Shown: positions 19,507-28,261 of the stretch, piece after piece
How the letters are laid out: each line of letters starts with the position of its first letter
How positions within the stretch are numbered: the first letter of the stretch is position 1
Source of the DNA: Lentimicrobium sp. L6
GTDB lineage: Bacteria; Bacteroidota; Bacteroidia; Bacteroidales; UBA12170
Assembly: GCF_013166655.1 (NCBI RefSeq)
Contig: NZ_JABKCA010000002.1
Span: 1 to 64,000 of the forward strand
Reading direction: 5' to 3'
Length of the DNA stretch: 64,000 bases
Position numbers and translations under genes: made by a program
The notes under the pieces: generated by a model
Seen by the model: the letters and a program-made list of their open reading frames with translations, nothing else
What the model was told of the DNA's origin: nothing
Databases searched by the model: none

Positions 19507-20286
19507 TTACCAATCTTTTTCCGACTTAATAACTTTGGCATTCTTTTTCTTTTCTTTTTTCAGTTTCTCTAAAGTTTTCTTTTCATTATTCTTTAAAGCT
19601 TCCAACATTCGTTCTGCATCTTTTTTACTAATCTTTTGCGCTTGTTGTTCGTTTTGGTTGCCTTGTTGATTTTGTTGATCTTGCTGCTGTTGGTCTTGGT
19701 TCTGTTGATCTTGTTGTTGCTGATCTTGGTTTTGCTCCTGTTGGTCTTTGTTTTGTTCCTGTTGATCTTGATTCTGATCTTGCTTGTCCTTATCCTGATC
19801 TTGCTTGTCGTCTTTATTTTGATCTTGATTTTGTTGCTCTTGTTGAGCTTGCTTTTGGCGAGCATATTCCAAATTATAACGAGCTTCTTCGTTTTCAGGA
19901 TTAAATTTTAAAGCTTGCTTATAGGCCGCAATACTTTCGTTCAGCTTTCCTCCTTTTAAAAAGGAGTTTCCAAGATTATAGGCCGTATTGGATTTTTCAA
20001 AATTAGATATTTTCTCAACACTGCTGTTAGCAAAGACTTCTGCCGCTTTTTCGTAGTTTTCTTGTTCATATAAAGCATCACCTAAGTTGAACTGTGCCGA
20101 TTGTTTCTGAGGATTCTTATCCAAAGCTTTACGGTAGTTAATCTCAGCTTCGTTGAAGTTCCCATTTTGGAACTCTTTATTTCCTTGGCGAACCAATTTC
20201 TTGTCTGATTGTGCTAGACTCGTCATTGGTATGATGAATCCAAGCAGGATAAAAAACAAGACAATATTTCTGTTTGTATTATTCAT
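19507..20286 (-). CDS. batC: BatC-type TPR protein with Gln/Asp-rich linker
   Basis: A 259-residue protein with a signal peptide (about 1-25), three TPR units (about 30-140, ending NPENEEARYNLEYA), a low-complexity linker (about 145-215) made almost only of Gln, Asp, Asn and Lys, and the conserved basic C-terminus AERMLEALKNNEKKTLEKL finishing in KDW. The final KDW and the preceding helix are typical of BatC. The linker is encoded by a degenerate short-period repeat in DNA (about 19640-19850), which opens spurious frames on both strands. Its start overlaps the end of batB by 8 bases. Confidence 0.85.
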   Translation of the reverse strand: MNNTNRNIVLFFILLGFIIPMTSLAQSDKKLVRQGNKEFQNGNFNEAEINYRKALDKNPQKQSAQFNLGDALYEQENYEKAAEVFANSSVEKISNFEKSNTAYNLGNSFLKGGKLNESIAAYKQALKFNPENEEARYNLEYARQKQAQQEQQNQDQNKDDKQDQDKDKQDQNQDQQEQNKDQQEQNQDQQQQDQQNQDQQQQDQQNQQGNQNEQQAQKISKKDAERMLEALKNNEKKTLEKLKKEKKKNAKVIKSEKDW

Positions 20287-21325
20287 TTTTGCTTGTTTTT
20301 GTTTCGAAAATATTAAATCTGCCAGCCCATTTGCTACGTTTGTCGGTGATAAATAAATCCATCACTAAGAAAAATAAAGCTAAGGCTAAGAATATTTGAA
20401 AACGATCTTCATAATCGGAGAAGATTTTGGCCTCGTATTTTTGCTTTTCCATTTTATTGATGCGATCAAATACATCTTTTAAACCTGCAGTGGTGTTATT
20501 GGCTCGGACATATATTCCTTTTCCAGCGGCAGCTACTTTTTGAAGCGTGATTTCATCGAGCTTGGTTACAACGGTTTTTCCGCTTAAGTCCTTTTTGAAA
20601 CCCGTCTTTTGGCCATTAGAATAAGTCGGAATAGGAGCGCCTTCTGGTAAACCGATACCAATGGTATAAACACTGATGTTATTTTTAACAGCCTCCTCAG
20701 CTGCAGCTACTGGATTGTCCTCATGGTCTTCTCCATCAGTAATGACGATAATAGCCTTGTCATGCTTACTCTTTTCAAAAGCCTCCATCGATAAATTGAT
20801 GGCTTGTCCAATACTAGTCCCTTGTGTTGGGACTACGTCTGTATCTATGGTATTGATAAAGAGTTTGGCTGCGCTATAGTCCGAGGTGATGGGTAATTGA
20901 GTATAAGCTCTTCCGGCAAATACTACAATTCCTATTCTGTCTCCCTCGAGCTGGTCAACTAGCTTACTGATGGCCCGTTTGGCTCTTTCTAACCTGTTGG
21001 GTTTGATGTCTTCCGCCAACATACTATTGGATACATCCAAGGCAATCATCAAATCCACTCCTTGTCTCTCTACCTTATCTAGCTTACTTCCTATTTGTGG
21101 ATTGGCTAAACCAATAATGATAAATGTATATATTACGGAGTAGACACCAAATTTCCACCACAGTTTCTGCTTAGGTTGTTCCGGCATTAGTTTTTTTACT
21201 AATGATAATTCACCCAGTTTTTTCATTCTGGCTTTCCTCTGCAAAATCATATAATAGAAAAGCACGAAGAAAACGGGCAAGGCTGCTAGCCAATACAAAT
21301 AGTTTATGTCTTCAAATTTTATCAT
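20279..21325 (-). CDS. batB: BatB: VWA-domain membrane protein
   Basis: A 348-residue membrane protein. Two N-terminal membrane helices (about 8-28 and 58-78) precede a von Willebrand factor A domain (about 90-290) with a complete metal-ion-dependent adhesion site: DVSNS at 97-101, the Thr of TQGTSIG and Asp of TDGEDHED. One transmembrane helix lies near the C-terminus. VWA proteins of this kind bind partners through a metal ion, and MoxR-type ATPases often act on them. It follows batA by 10 bases and overlaps batC by 8. Confidence 0.88.
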   Translation of the reverse strand: MIKFEDINYLYWLAALPVFFVLFYYMILQRKARMKKLGELSLVKKLMPEQPKQKLWWKFGVYSVIYTFIIIGLANPQIGSKLDKVERQGVDLMIALDVSNSMLAEDIKPNRLERAKRAISKLVDQLEGDRIGIVVFAGRAYTQLPITSDYSAAKLFINTIDTDVVPTQGTSIGQAINLSMEAFEKSKHDKAIIVITDGEDHEDNPVAAAEEAVKNNISVYTIGIGLPEGAPIPTYSNGQKTGFKKDLSGKTVVTKLDEITLQKVAAAGKGIYVRANNTTAGLKDVFDRINKMEKQKYEAKIFSDYEDRFQIFLALALFFLVMDLFITDKRSKWAGRFNIFETKTSKNE

Positions 21326-21335
21326 TTATAATTTC

Positions 21336-22331
21336 TTAAGGCAATGTTTTTAACCAAGTATACTTTAATATAAGGAGTAGAAGAAATAATAAAGCGGCCG
21401 CTATAGCCCAAATATGAAATTCTTCTCCTTTTTTACTAAATACCGTTACGTCTATTTTTGACTTCTCCAATTCATCGATGGCTTGATAGATTTCTTGTAG
21501 CTTTTTATTGCTTGTCGCTCTAAAATATCTACCATCAGTTAATGCCGCTACTTGTTTCAGTAATGGTTCATCTATTTTTACTTCCATTTGTTGCATCTGA
21601 GTTCCAAAAGGAGTTTGAACAGGGTAGGGAGCAGTTCCCATAGTTCCCACACCTATGGTATAAACTCTAATGCCATACATTTTTGCAATTTCAGCAGCCG
21701 AAGAAGCATCCAAAGCTCCCATATTGCTCACTCCATCAGTTAGTAATATGATGACTTTACTAATGGCCTTACTATCTTTTAAACGAGAAATGGCTGTGGC
21801 AAGTCCGTCGCCAATGGCTGTACCATCCTCTATCATTCCACTTTTAACATTTGTGAATAAACTACCAAGGACGGTATGGTCAGTAGTTAAAGGGCATTGT
21901 GTAAAAGCTTCTCCACTAAATATCACCAATCCCATTCTGTCGTTGGGTCTTCCTTTGGAGAAGTCAATGGCTACTTTTTTAGAAGCTTCCAAACGGTTGG
22001 GCTTGAGGTCTTGTGCTAACATACTGCTGGAAACATCCAATGCCATCATGATGTCGATACCTTCTACGGAGACATCCTCTCTTTTGCTGCTGGTTTGAGG
22101 TCTGGCAATCGCAATAACGAGTAAGCCAAGTACTAGCATTTTTAGTGCAAAGGGAAGATGAATAAGTCTTTGGCGTAAGCTGATTGGAGCGCCTTTTAGG
22201 TTCTCCAAACTAGAAATTCTCATTTTGGCAAAATTACCTTTATGCTTCCACCAATACCATGCGGTAAGAGCAGGAATGAGTAAAAGGAGCCAGAAATATC
22301 CCGGATTTGCGAAATCAATATTATTGAACAT
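21336..22331 (-). CDS. batA: BatA: VWA-domain membrane protein
   Basis: A 331-residue paralog of the next gene. It has a membrane helix at about 10-28, another at about 60-77, a VWA domain with intact MIDAS residues (DVSSS at 99-103, DGTAIGDG, TDGVSNMG) and a C-terminal membrane helix (about 305-325). Batch genes of this type were first described as Bacteroides aerotolerance genes; the molecular role is unresolved. Its start codon lies inside the end of the preceding gene (11-base overlap), so translation is probably coupled. Confidence 0.88.
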   Translation of the reverse strand: MFNNIDFANPGYFWLLLLIPALTAWYWWKHKGNFAKMRISSLENLKGAPISLRQRLIHLPFALKMLVLGLLVIAIARPQTSSKREDVSVEGIDIMMALDVSSSMLAQDLKPNRLEASKKVAIDFSKGRPNDRMGLVIFSGEAFTQCPLTTDHTVLGSLFTNVKSGMIEDGTAIGDGLATAISRLKDSKAISKVIILLTDGVSNMGALDASSAAEIAKMYGIRVYTIGVGTMGTAPYPVQTPFGTQMQQMEVKIDEPLLKQVAALTDGRYFRATSNKKLQEIYQAIDELEKSKIDVTVFSKKGEEFHIWAIAAALLFLLLLILKYTWLKTLP

Positions 22332-23298
22332 CTTTTACCTCCTTGTTTTCTGTTGGCTTCATTTCTTGTACCGCTTTTATAATCAATTGTTTCGTCTCGT
22401 TTACAAAGTCTGTACAATTATTCAAGCTGGTATCATTTTCAATAGCCGAAGCTCCAGATTTAGCAAACTTTACCAAATCCGATAATTCTAAAGAAGCTTG
22501 CAGCTTTTGAAGGGCTTCAGTATTGATATTCTCTTTTTTAAGCGAGTCCATGATTTCGAAACTCACCATTTCTGCTGCTTGAATACCAAATCTACCTTCA
22601 ATATAAACTCTAATAATATCAATAAGCTCGGTATGGTATTCCTTTAGCTGATCTTGTTGCCAAAGTTTTTTCAGCCTGAGTTTTTCTAGGTCGAGAATGG
22701 CTTGTTCATGTGGTGGAAGACTTGGTTTCTCTTTCTTTTGGAATAGAGGTTTGTTCTTTTTCTTCCTCTTAATGAAGTAGAAAATGGCAAAAATAACCAA
22801 TCCAAAAGCAAAGGCTGAAGCTATCCATGGTAAAAACTCAGCGATGGTGTATGGCTCTGCCATGGGTCTAACAATAGGCTTAATATCTTTGGTGGTATCT
22901 ACTTCAACAGTAAATACATTCAAAAGAAGGGGTTCGCTTTGTAGGACTTGAAAAGTAGTATCTCCCTTCTCCATTAATCCAAATGGGAGCGGAGGGATAA
23001 TATGATAGCCTGTGTCAAAAGAGGTGATGACGAGCTGTTGTTGTAATAATTGCTGACCATCTTCTGTAAATATTGTATCAATATTAGTTCTAGAGACAAT
23101 CTCTAAAAGGGAGGTAATGGTGTCATTAAATACAGGGAAGAGACCGAGTTTGTTGGCGGGTAATTGATATTTTAAATCAAGCTTCACCTGTTCACCAATT
23201 AAAATAGCATTAGTATCAGAACTCACCGATACATTTTGAGCAAAACTATTCCAGCTCAATGCCAATAATAATATGATTAGTTTCCAATTGTTTTTCAT
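22321..23298 (-). CDS. Bat-operon membrane protein, BatD-like small form
   Basis: A 325-residue protein with a signal peptide (1-20), an Ig-like periplasmic domain (about 22-140), one transmembrane helix (about 155-177, followed by KRKKKNK) and a helical cytoplasmic domain. It recurs between the DUF58 gene and batA in Bacteroidota Bat operons and resembles a shortened BatD or DUF4381-type protein in layout; no catalytic residues are visible. Its ATG overlaps the stop codon of the DUF58 gene in a TAATG arrangement, and its end overlaps batA by 11 bases. Confidence 0.7.
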   Translation of the reverse strand: MKNNWKLIILLLALSWNSFAQNVSVSSDTNAILIGEQVKLDLKYQLPANKLGLFPVFNDTITSLLEIVSRTNIDTIFTEDGQQLLQQQLVITSFDTGYHIIPPLPFGLMEKGDTTFQVLQSEPLLLNVFTVEVDTTKDIKPIVRPMAEPYTIAEFLPWIASAFAFGLVIFAIFYFIKRKKKNKPLFQKKEKPSLPPHEQAILDLEKLRLKKLWQQDQLKEYHTELIDIIRVYIEGRFGIQAAEMVSFEIMDSLKKENINTEALQKLQASLELSDLVKFAKSGASAIENDTSLNNCTDFVNETKQLIIKAVQEMKPTENKEVKDVQ

Positions 23299-24173
23299 TA
23301 GGCTCGTGCTTCTCGTTTTTTAAACATGGCCACCAAAGGCTTAACATAATCAGTTCCAGTGCTAATTTCTGCCAAATCGACTCCCGATTTTTTGAAAGTT
23401 TCTTTGGTTAGGATTTCATTCTTTCGGGCAGAATCAGCATAGAATCTTCGGATGGCAGCACTAGCGGTATCTATCCATTTGGTTTCTCCTGTTTCGGAAT
23501 CTTCCACTTGAATTAAACCCACATTAGGAATTTCATTTTCTCTTTGGTCGAAAATCCGAACCGCCATTAAATCATGCTTATTGCTGGCAATTTTTAAAGC
23601 GTCCTTAAAGTTGGGGCTTTTGAAATCGGATAGCACAAAAGCAGTACAACGTTTTTTAATGGCATTGGTTAAGAATTTCAAAGCTTCAGAAACATCCGTT
23701 CCTTTACTCTCCGCTTTGAAATCCACCAATTCTCTAATGATTCTTAAAATATGTGTACTTCCTTTTTTAGGTGGAATGAATTTTTCAATCTTATCGCTAA
23801 AGAAAATAACACCTACTTTATCATTATTTTTAATGGCTGAGAAAGCAAGAACAGCAGATATTTCTGTAAGTACATCTTGTTTAAAAGATTCTACAGTACC
23901 AAACTGATGAGAAGCCGAAACATCAATCAATAACATTACTGTCATTTCTCGCTCCTCCTCAAATATTTTGATGAAAGGGTGGTTGAAACGCGCAGTTACA
24001 TTCCAATCGATATTACGCACATCATCGCCATATTGATATTCTCGAACCTCGCTAAAAGCCATTCCCCTTCCTTTAAAAGAAGAGTGATATTGGCCAGCAA
24101 AGATTTGATTACTCAATCCTCTGGTTTTGATTTCTATCTTTCGAACCTTCTTAAATATCTCTTTTGCAGTCAA
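23298..24173 (-). CDS. DUF58 domain protein of the Bat operon
   Basis: A 291-residue cytoplasmic protein with the DUF58 signature (EVREYQYGDDVRNIDW at about 42-57) and a VWA-like fold starting at LLIDVSASH. DUF58 proteins nearly always accompany MoxR ATPases and are thought to be adaptors in complex assembly. The start is a TTG at 24173: two in-frame TAA codons stand a few codons upstream, no ATG occurs before residue 37, and homologs begin just before the KKVRKIEIKTRGL motif that is present here. It overlaps the next gene by one base. Confidence 0.88.
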   Translation of the reverse strand: MTAKEIFKKVRKIEIKTRGLSNQIFAGQYHSSFKGRGMAFSEVREYQYGDDVRNIDWNVTARFNHPFIKIFEEEREMTVMLLIDVSASHQFGTVESFKQDVLTEISAVLAFSAIKNNDKVGVIFFSDKIEKFIPPKKGSTHILRIIRELVDFKAESKGTDVSEALKFLTNAIKKRCTAFVLSDFKSPNFKDALKIASNKHDLMAVRIFDQRENEIPNVGLIQVEDSETGETKWIDTASAAIRRFYADSARKNEILTKETFKKSGVDLAEISTGTDYVKPLVAMFKKREARA

Positions 24174-24259
24174 GTTTCGCTTTTTTAATTATTAAATGAA
24201 AGGTTAATCCTCATTCAAACATCCTCAATCTGAAATCATAAATCCTCAATTAATACTCC

Positions 24260-25252
24260 TTAAGGTACTTCAACAGTATTCAAGATTTCGTTGATGATGT
24301 CGACAGAAGTAATATTTTCAGCTTCCGCTTCGTAAGTTAAACCAATTCTATGGCGCAATACATCATGAGCTACTGCTCTAATGTCTTCTGGAACCACATA
24401 ACCTCTTCTTTTGATGAAGGCATAGGCTTTTGCAGCAAGGGCTAAGCTAATACTTGCACGCGGAGAACCACCAAAGGCAATCATGGGCTCTAGTTTTTCC
24501 ATGCGGAATTTGGCAGGATAACGAGAGGCAAATACGATATCGGTGATATACTTTTCAATCTTTTCATCCAAGTACACTTCTCTTACAACTTCTCTAGCTT
24601 TGATAATATCCTCAGGTTTAACCACTGCATTTACCGTTTCGAAAGTGTTGGAAATATTCTGACGAAGAATTTGCATTTCTTCTTCTTGCTTAGGATAGTT
24701 AATCACTACTTTCAGCATAAATCTATCCACTTGAGCTTCAGGTAAAGGATATGTTCCTTCTTGTTCAATAGGATTTTGTGTGGCCATTACTAAGAATGGC
24801 AAGGGAAGAGGAAAAGTCTCAGAGCCTATTGTAACTTGACGTTCCTGCATGGCTTCTAATAACGCCGATTGAACTTTTGCCGGACTACGATTGATTTCAT
24901 CTGCCAAAACGAAGTTGGCGAAGATGGGTCCTTTTTTAATTTGAAACTCTTCTTTCTTCTGGCTATAAATCATAGTACCCAAAAGGTCGGCAGGTAAAAG
25001 GTCAGGGGTGAACTGAATACGGGCAAATTTCCCATCCACAGCTTTTGATAGAGTAGTAATGGCTAAAGTTTTAGCTAAACCAGGAACTCCTTCTAATAAA
25101 ATGTGACCATTGGAGAGCAAACCGATCATTAAACTTTCGGTCATGTGCTTTTGCCCAACAATTACTTTATTCATTTCGAGGCTTAGAACATCGATAAATG
25201 AACTTTCTAACCTAATTCTTTCATTCAATTCTCTAATATCTGTTTGCATCAT
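24260..25252 (-). CDS. MoxR-family AAA+ ATPase heading the Bat operon
   Basis: A 330-residue AAA+ ATPase. Walker A (EGVPGLAKT), Walker B (LADEINR), sensor 1 (ATQNPIEQEG) and arginine-finger regions (EAQVDRFM) are intact. MoxR proteins are chaperone-like ATPases acting on VWA-domain partners, here very likely the BatA, BatB and DUF58 products. It is the first gene of the operon, behind a clear -7 box. Two successive ATGs (25252 and 25249) are possible starts. The gap to the DUF58 gene is 86 bases. Confidence 0.92.
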   Translation of the reverse strand: MMQTDIRELNERIRLESSFIDVLSLEMNKVIVGQKHMTESLMIGLLSNGHILLEGVPGLAKTLAITTLSKAVDGKFARIQFTPDLLPADLLGTMIYSQKKEEFQIKKGPIFANFVLADEINRSPAKVQSALLEAMQERQVTIGSETFPLPLPFLVMATQNPIEQEGTYPLPEAQVDRFMLKVVINYPKQEEEMQILRQNISNTFETVNAVVKPEDIIKAREVVREVYLDEKIEKYITDIVFASRYPAKFRMEKLEPMIAFGGSPRASISLALAAKAYAFIKRRGYVVPEDIRAVAHDVLRHRIGLTYEAEAENITSVDIINEILNTVEVP

Positions 25253-25567
25253 TTTGCATTCGTTTTAATTAAGATGTGCAAATATACTCAGCCCATCGGA
25301 TTGTTGAAAAAATCCGCGGTTAAAATTTGTTAAGCAGTGTTTATGAAAAGTTAAGAAGGAGGTGAATTTGTGATTTATTGGTTTTATTTCTTAGAAAAAA
25401 TCATGCACTTTACTGTTTCAGATTCTGCAAATATTGTGGTTGGAAGGTAGGAGCCTGAAGCTAGAAGTAAATGTATTTCGGACTTCTAAACCAGAGTAGT
25501 TTTTTAATATTTCAAAAGGATTGATTCGTATTTAGATAAAGAATAGTGTTTTTTTTTTGAGCTTTTA
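25253..25567. other. Intergenic region between MFS gene and Bat operon
   Basis: The 315-base gap holds the moxR promoter at its left end. The remainder is AT-rich with a run of nine T residues at 25551-25559, next to the end of the MFS gene. No ORF, RNA or strong hairpin was recognised. Confidence 0.5.
25279..25286 (-). promoter_or_regulatory. -7 box of the Bat operon promoter
   Basis: TATATTTG on the minus strand is a perfect match to TAnnTTTG. It lies 27 bases upstream of the moxR ATG, giving a leader of about 20 bases. No clear -33 TTG is present. Confidence 0.5.
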
Positions 25568-26731
25568 TCAAGCGCGTTTTCTAGCCCAAATAAATATACT
25601 TAAAATGAAACCTAGAAAAACGGAAACTAATAAAACACTAAAACTAATCTGAAGCCCAAAATGCTCTGCTAAAAATCCAAGAACAACAGGCCCAGTTAAA
25701 AAGCCTACATAGCCTACGCCAGCCATAAAAGCGATACCGCTGGCGGGATTTACTCCTTCAATATTTGCAGAGAGACGGTATACTTCGGGTACAATGATGG
25801 AGAAGCCTAATCCAACGGTGAAGAATCCAACAATACTAACTAGGGGATGGCCTAATAAAACCAATGAAAAACCTATTAAAGCTAGAACGTATCCAGCAAG
25901 AATAATTTGCCATGCTCCAAATTTTGAACTCAGATAGTCACCGCTAAAACGTCCGATGGTCATGGCCAATGAAAATCCTGCATAACCAAGCCCTAGGTAA
26001 TTCATATTGGTCTTGGCGATGTCTTTTAAATATAAGCCGCTCCAGTCGGCAATGGCGCCTTCCGATACCATTCCTATAATGGCAATGGCTCCAATAAGCC
26101 ACAGCGTTTTGTTTTTGATGGCGCTTCTTGTTGGGGCACTTTCGGTCTCCTGTGTTTTATTAACGATGTGAAAGTATTTCTTTTTGAAGAGAATTTGAAG
26201 GAGTATGACACTAGCTAAAGCCAGAAGAATATGTAAAAGTGGATTATTGAGCAGGACAATAATAATGGTCCCAAAGCCAGCAGATATCATTGCACCTAGG
26301 CTGAAGAATCCATGGCAAGTGGACATGATATTTATTTGTCTTTCTCTTTCAACGGTGGCAACTAAGGAGTTGATGGCAACTTGCATGATACCAGAACTGA
26401 TTCCAAATAGATACATGGTAAAACAAAGCCAATAAAAGGATGGGGAGATAAATAAGGTGCTGATAAAAATAGCAACCATTAAAATGCTTATTAAAGACGA
26501 TTTACCTTCCCCAATTGATGTCACAATCTTTTTTCCAAATGGAAGAGAGGATACCGAACCAAATGCAGCAAAGAACAAGGCGATTCCCAACTGTCCTTCA
26601 TTCATATTTAGCTTTTCGATGATGCTTGGGATATAGATAACCCATGTACCAAACATAATACTGAGAGATAGGTATAATTGCGCAAAAGGAAATATCTCTA
26701 GCTTTTCTTTAATATTAAATTTGAGCTTCAT
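25568..26731 (-). CDS. Major facilitator superfamily transporter
   Basis: A 387-residue polytopic membrane protein with about twelve hydrophobic segments and a cytoplasmic loop near the middle (KKKYFHIVNKTQE region, about 185-205). This is the two times six helix layout of the MFS. Motifs such as FAAFGSVSSLPFGKK and GYAGFSLAMTIGRFSGDYL fit the loop 2-3 and loop 8-9 signatures. It resembles YbjJ/FucP-type members, but the substrate cannot be told from sequence. It stands alone between the Bat operon and the B12 operon; co-transcription with either is not evident. Confidence 0.8.
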   Translation of the reverse strand: MKLKFNIKEKLEIFPFAQLYLSLSIMFGTWVIYIPSIIEKLNMNEGQLGIALFFAAFGSVSSLPFGKKIVTSIGEGKSSLISILMVAIFISTLFISPSFYWLCFTMYLFGISSGIMQVAINSLVATVERERQINIMSTCHGFFSLGAMISAGFGTIIIVLLNNPLLHILLALASVILLQILFKKKYFHIVNKTQETESAPTRSAIKNKTLWLIGAIAIIGMVSEGAIADWSGLYLKDIAKTNMNYLGLGYAGFSLAMTIGRFSGDYLSSKFGAWQIILAGYVLALIGFSLVLLGHPLVSIVGFFTVGLGFSIIVPEVYRLSANIEGVNPASGIAFMAGVGYVGFLTGPVVLGFLAEHFGLQISFSVLLVSVFLGFILSIFIWARKRA

Positions 26732-26805
26732 GGTTTGGTTCTAAATATGCTGCAAATATGCTGTTTTTCCTTGGCTTAGAAAAATGCCAATTCAAGACTT
26801 CAAGC

Positions 26806-27900
26806 TTATTCCATCTTAAAACAAAAACTTCCAGGGTTCACGCCAGCTTTAAAAGAATCCAACAGATGACCTTGAGGATGGTATCTATAAATAATTCCGT
26901 TTTGTTGATAATCTATGGCATCTGCAATATAAACTTGTGAAGAGGTGGGGTGGATGGACAAGCCATAAAAGCCTCCATAAACTCCAGTATAACTACTTTC
27001 TACAAAAGGGACTTCTGGAAACTGAGGCTCCTCTGTGGTCATTCTAAATACATGGCGATTGATGAAGTAAAGCGTGTCTTGGCTTCCATTAATACATAAT
27101 TCGGAAGGGTTGTCTTCTAAATCAAATCGAAAAAGCTTTTCGATTTCTAAGCTTTGAGCATCAATTTTTACTAGAGCTGGCCTTTCGTGTGCATAAGGAC
27201 TTTCGGCATATCCACCATCGCATAAAACCCAGATTTTATTATTCTTGTCCATCACCATGCTACTGGGTTGAGCCGGAACTTCTATGGAATCTATAACTTG
27301 ATCAGTATTGCTATCGATAACTAAAATTTGATTATCAAAAGACCAACAATTCGTAAAAACCAAATTCTCATATTGAATCATTTGTTCGGTACTGTGTTGG
27401 TAGTAATTAGGATTATTGTTGTTCACATCAATGCTGCCAGTTTTCTTATAAGTACTAGGATTAACAATAGTGATGGCTTTGGCATGTAAATCTGTAATGT
27501 AAGCTTTTTGGTCGTTGAGAAAGTGAATATAACGAGGAGAGTTTAAACCAGTAATGCTAGCTGTAAACTCTAAAGTATTAGCATCCGCAACATATACCTT
27601 ACCGCTATTGTTGACTACGATAAAGGCTTGTCCGTTATGAATTTCCATAGATTGAACTACATCTCCTAAAGGAGCTGAGTTTCTAGCATAAAAAATGTGA
27701 TTATAAATCCGTTTTTTCTCAATATCATAAAAACTCAAAGAGGCATTTCCATACATGAAATTTCCTTCGTTTGTAATAAATACTCCAGATGTATTATTTA
27801 ATTTGAAATAAATGGTTTCTACTGGTTCCTTTTGACATGAGGTTGTAAGAAGGTAAATAGATAAAAATAAAAAGAGGTTTATAATTGAATCAATTTTCAT
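26806..27900 (-). CDS. BtuG-like surface beta-propeller lipoprotein (cobamide binding)
   Basis: A 364-residue lipoprotein: a short signal peptide ends in the lipobox TTSC with Cys22, followed by a YncE/DUF5074-type beta-propeller (blades such as GKVYVADANTLEFTASI, ITIVNPSTYKKTGSI and ILVIDSNTDQVIDSI). In Bacteroides, BtuG is a surface-exposed propeller lipoprotein that captures cobalamin and hands it to BtuB. Third place in a riboswitch-led operon just after a BtuB-type receptor gene makes the same role likely here. The reading frame is open upstream to 28278, but that part is translated repeat sequence without domain; ATG 27900 gives a proper lipoprotein signal. The gap of 361 bases to the receptor gene is filled by palindromic repeats. 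Confidence 0.8.
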   Translation of the reverse strand: MKIDSIINLFLFLSIYLLTTSCQKEPVETIYFKLNNTSGVFITNEGNFMYGNASLSFYDIEKKRIYNHIFYARNSAPLGDVVQSMEIHNGQAFIVVNNSGKVYVADANTLEFTASITGLNSPRYIHFLNDQKAYITDLHAKAITIVNPSTYKKTGSIDVNNNNPNYYQHSTEQMIQYENLVFTNCWSFDNQILVIDSNTDQVIDSIEVPAQPSSMVMDKNNKIWVLCDGGYAESPYAHERPALVKIDAQSLEIEKLFRFDLEDNPSELCINGSQDTLYFINRHVFRMTTEEPQFPEVPFVESSYTGVYGGFYGLSIHPTSSQVYIADAIDYQQNGIIYRYHPQGHLLDSFKAGVNPGSFCFKME

Positions 27901-27908
27901 CTTTTTTA

Positions 27909-28230
27909 CCCCGGCCCCAAGGGGAGAAAGCTGAAAATTGCTGAGGTTTTTTAAACTGATTAAAGAGTATGATGTTAAACTTAATAATTGAAAAATAATA
28001 TTTTTAAAACCAGATGCTTTTTCGCTCCCCTTGGGGTTGGGGCAATCGAAAAAGAAGCTTCTCGCTGAATCATTTTTAATTGGTTTTGCCCCGACCCAGA
28101 TGGGAGCCCAATTAAAAATAGATTGCCTATTAAGAAAGGAATGAATAGGTCCATCTTCACCAATGAGAATAGGATTACTTATATCAGATGCTTTTTTGCT
28201 CCCCGTGGGGTTAGGGAAAACAAAAAAGAA
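27909..28230. repeat. Cluster of four REP-like palindromic repeats in alternating orientation
   Basis: Four copies of a short G/C-rich palindromic unit of the type CTCCCCtTGGGGttGGGGc lie at 27909-27926 (reverse), 28025-28043 (forward), 28088-28107 (reverse) and 28198-28216 (forward). The two forward copies sit inside a 46-bp direct repeat (28011-28056 and 28185-28230) that begins CAGATGC plus a T run and ends in an A-rich AAAGAA stretch; the two copies differ at only a few positions. They form two inverted pairs, like bacterial interspersed mosaic elements, inside the untranslated spacer between the receptor and the BtuG-like gene. Confidence 0.7.
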
Positions 28231-28261
28231 TTTTGAAATGTTACTTATTCTAAACTTCATA

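Noticed and set aside
19593-19911. Open frames on both strands over the batC linker
   Set aside because: They are by-products of the short-period Gln/Asp codon repeat; their products are low-complexity Lys/Asn or Leu/Ile strings without start context.
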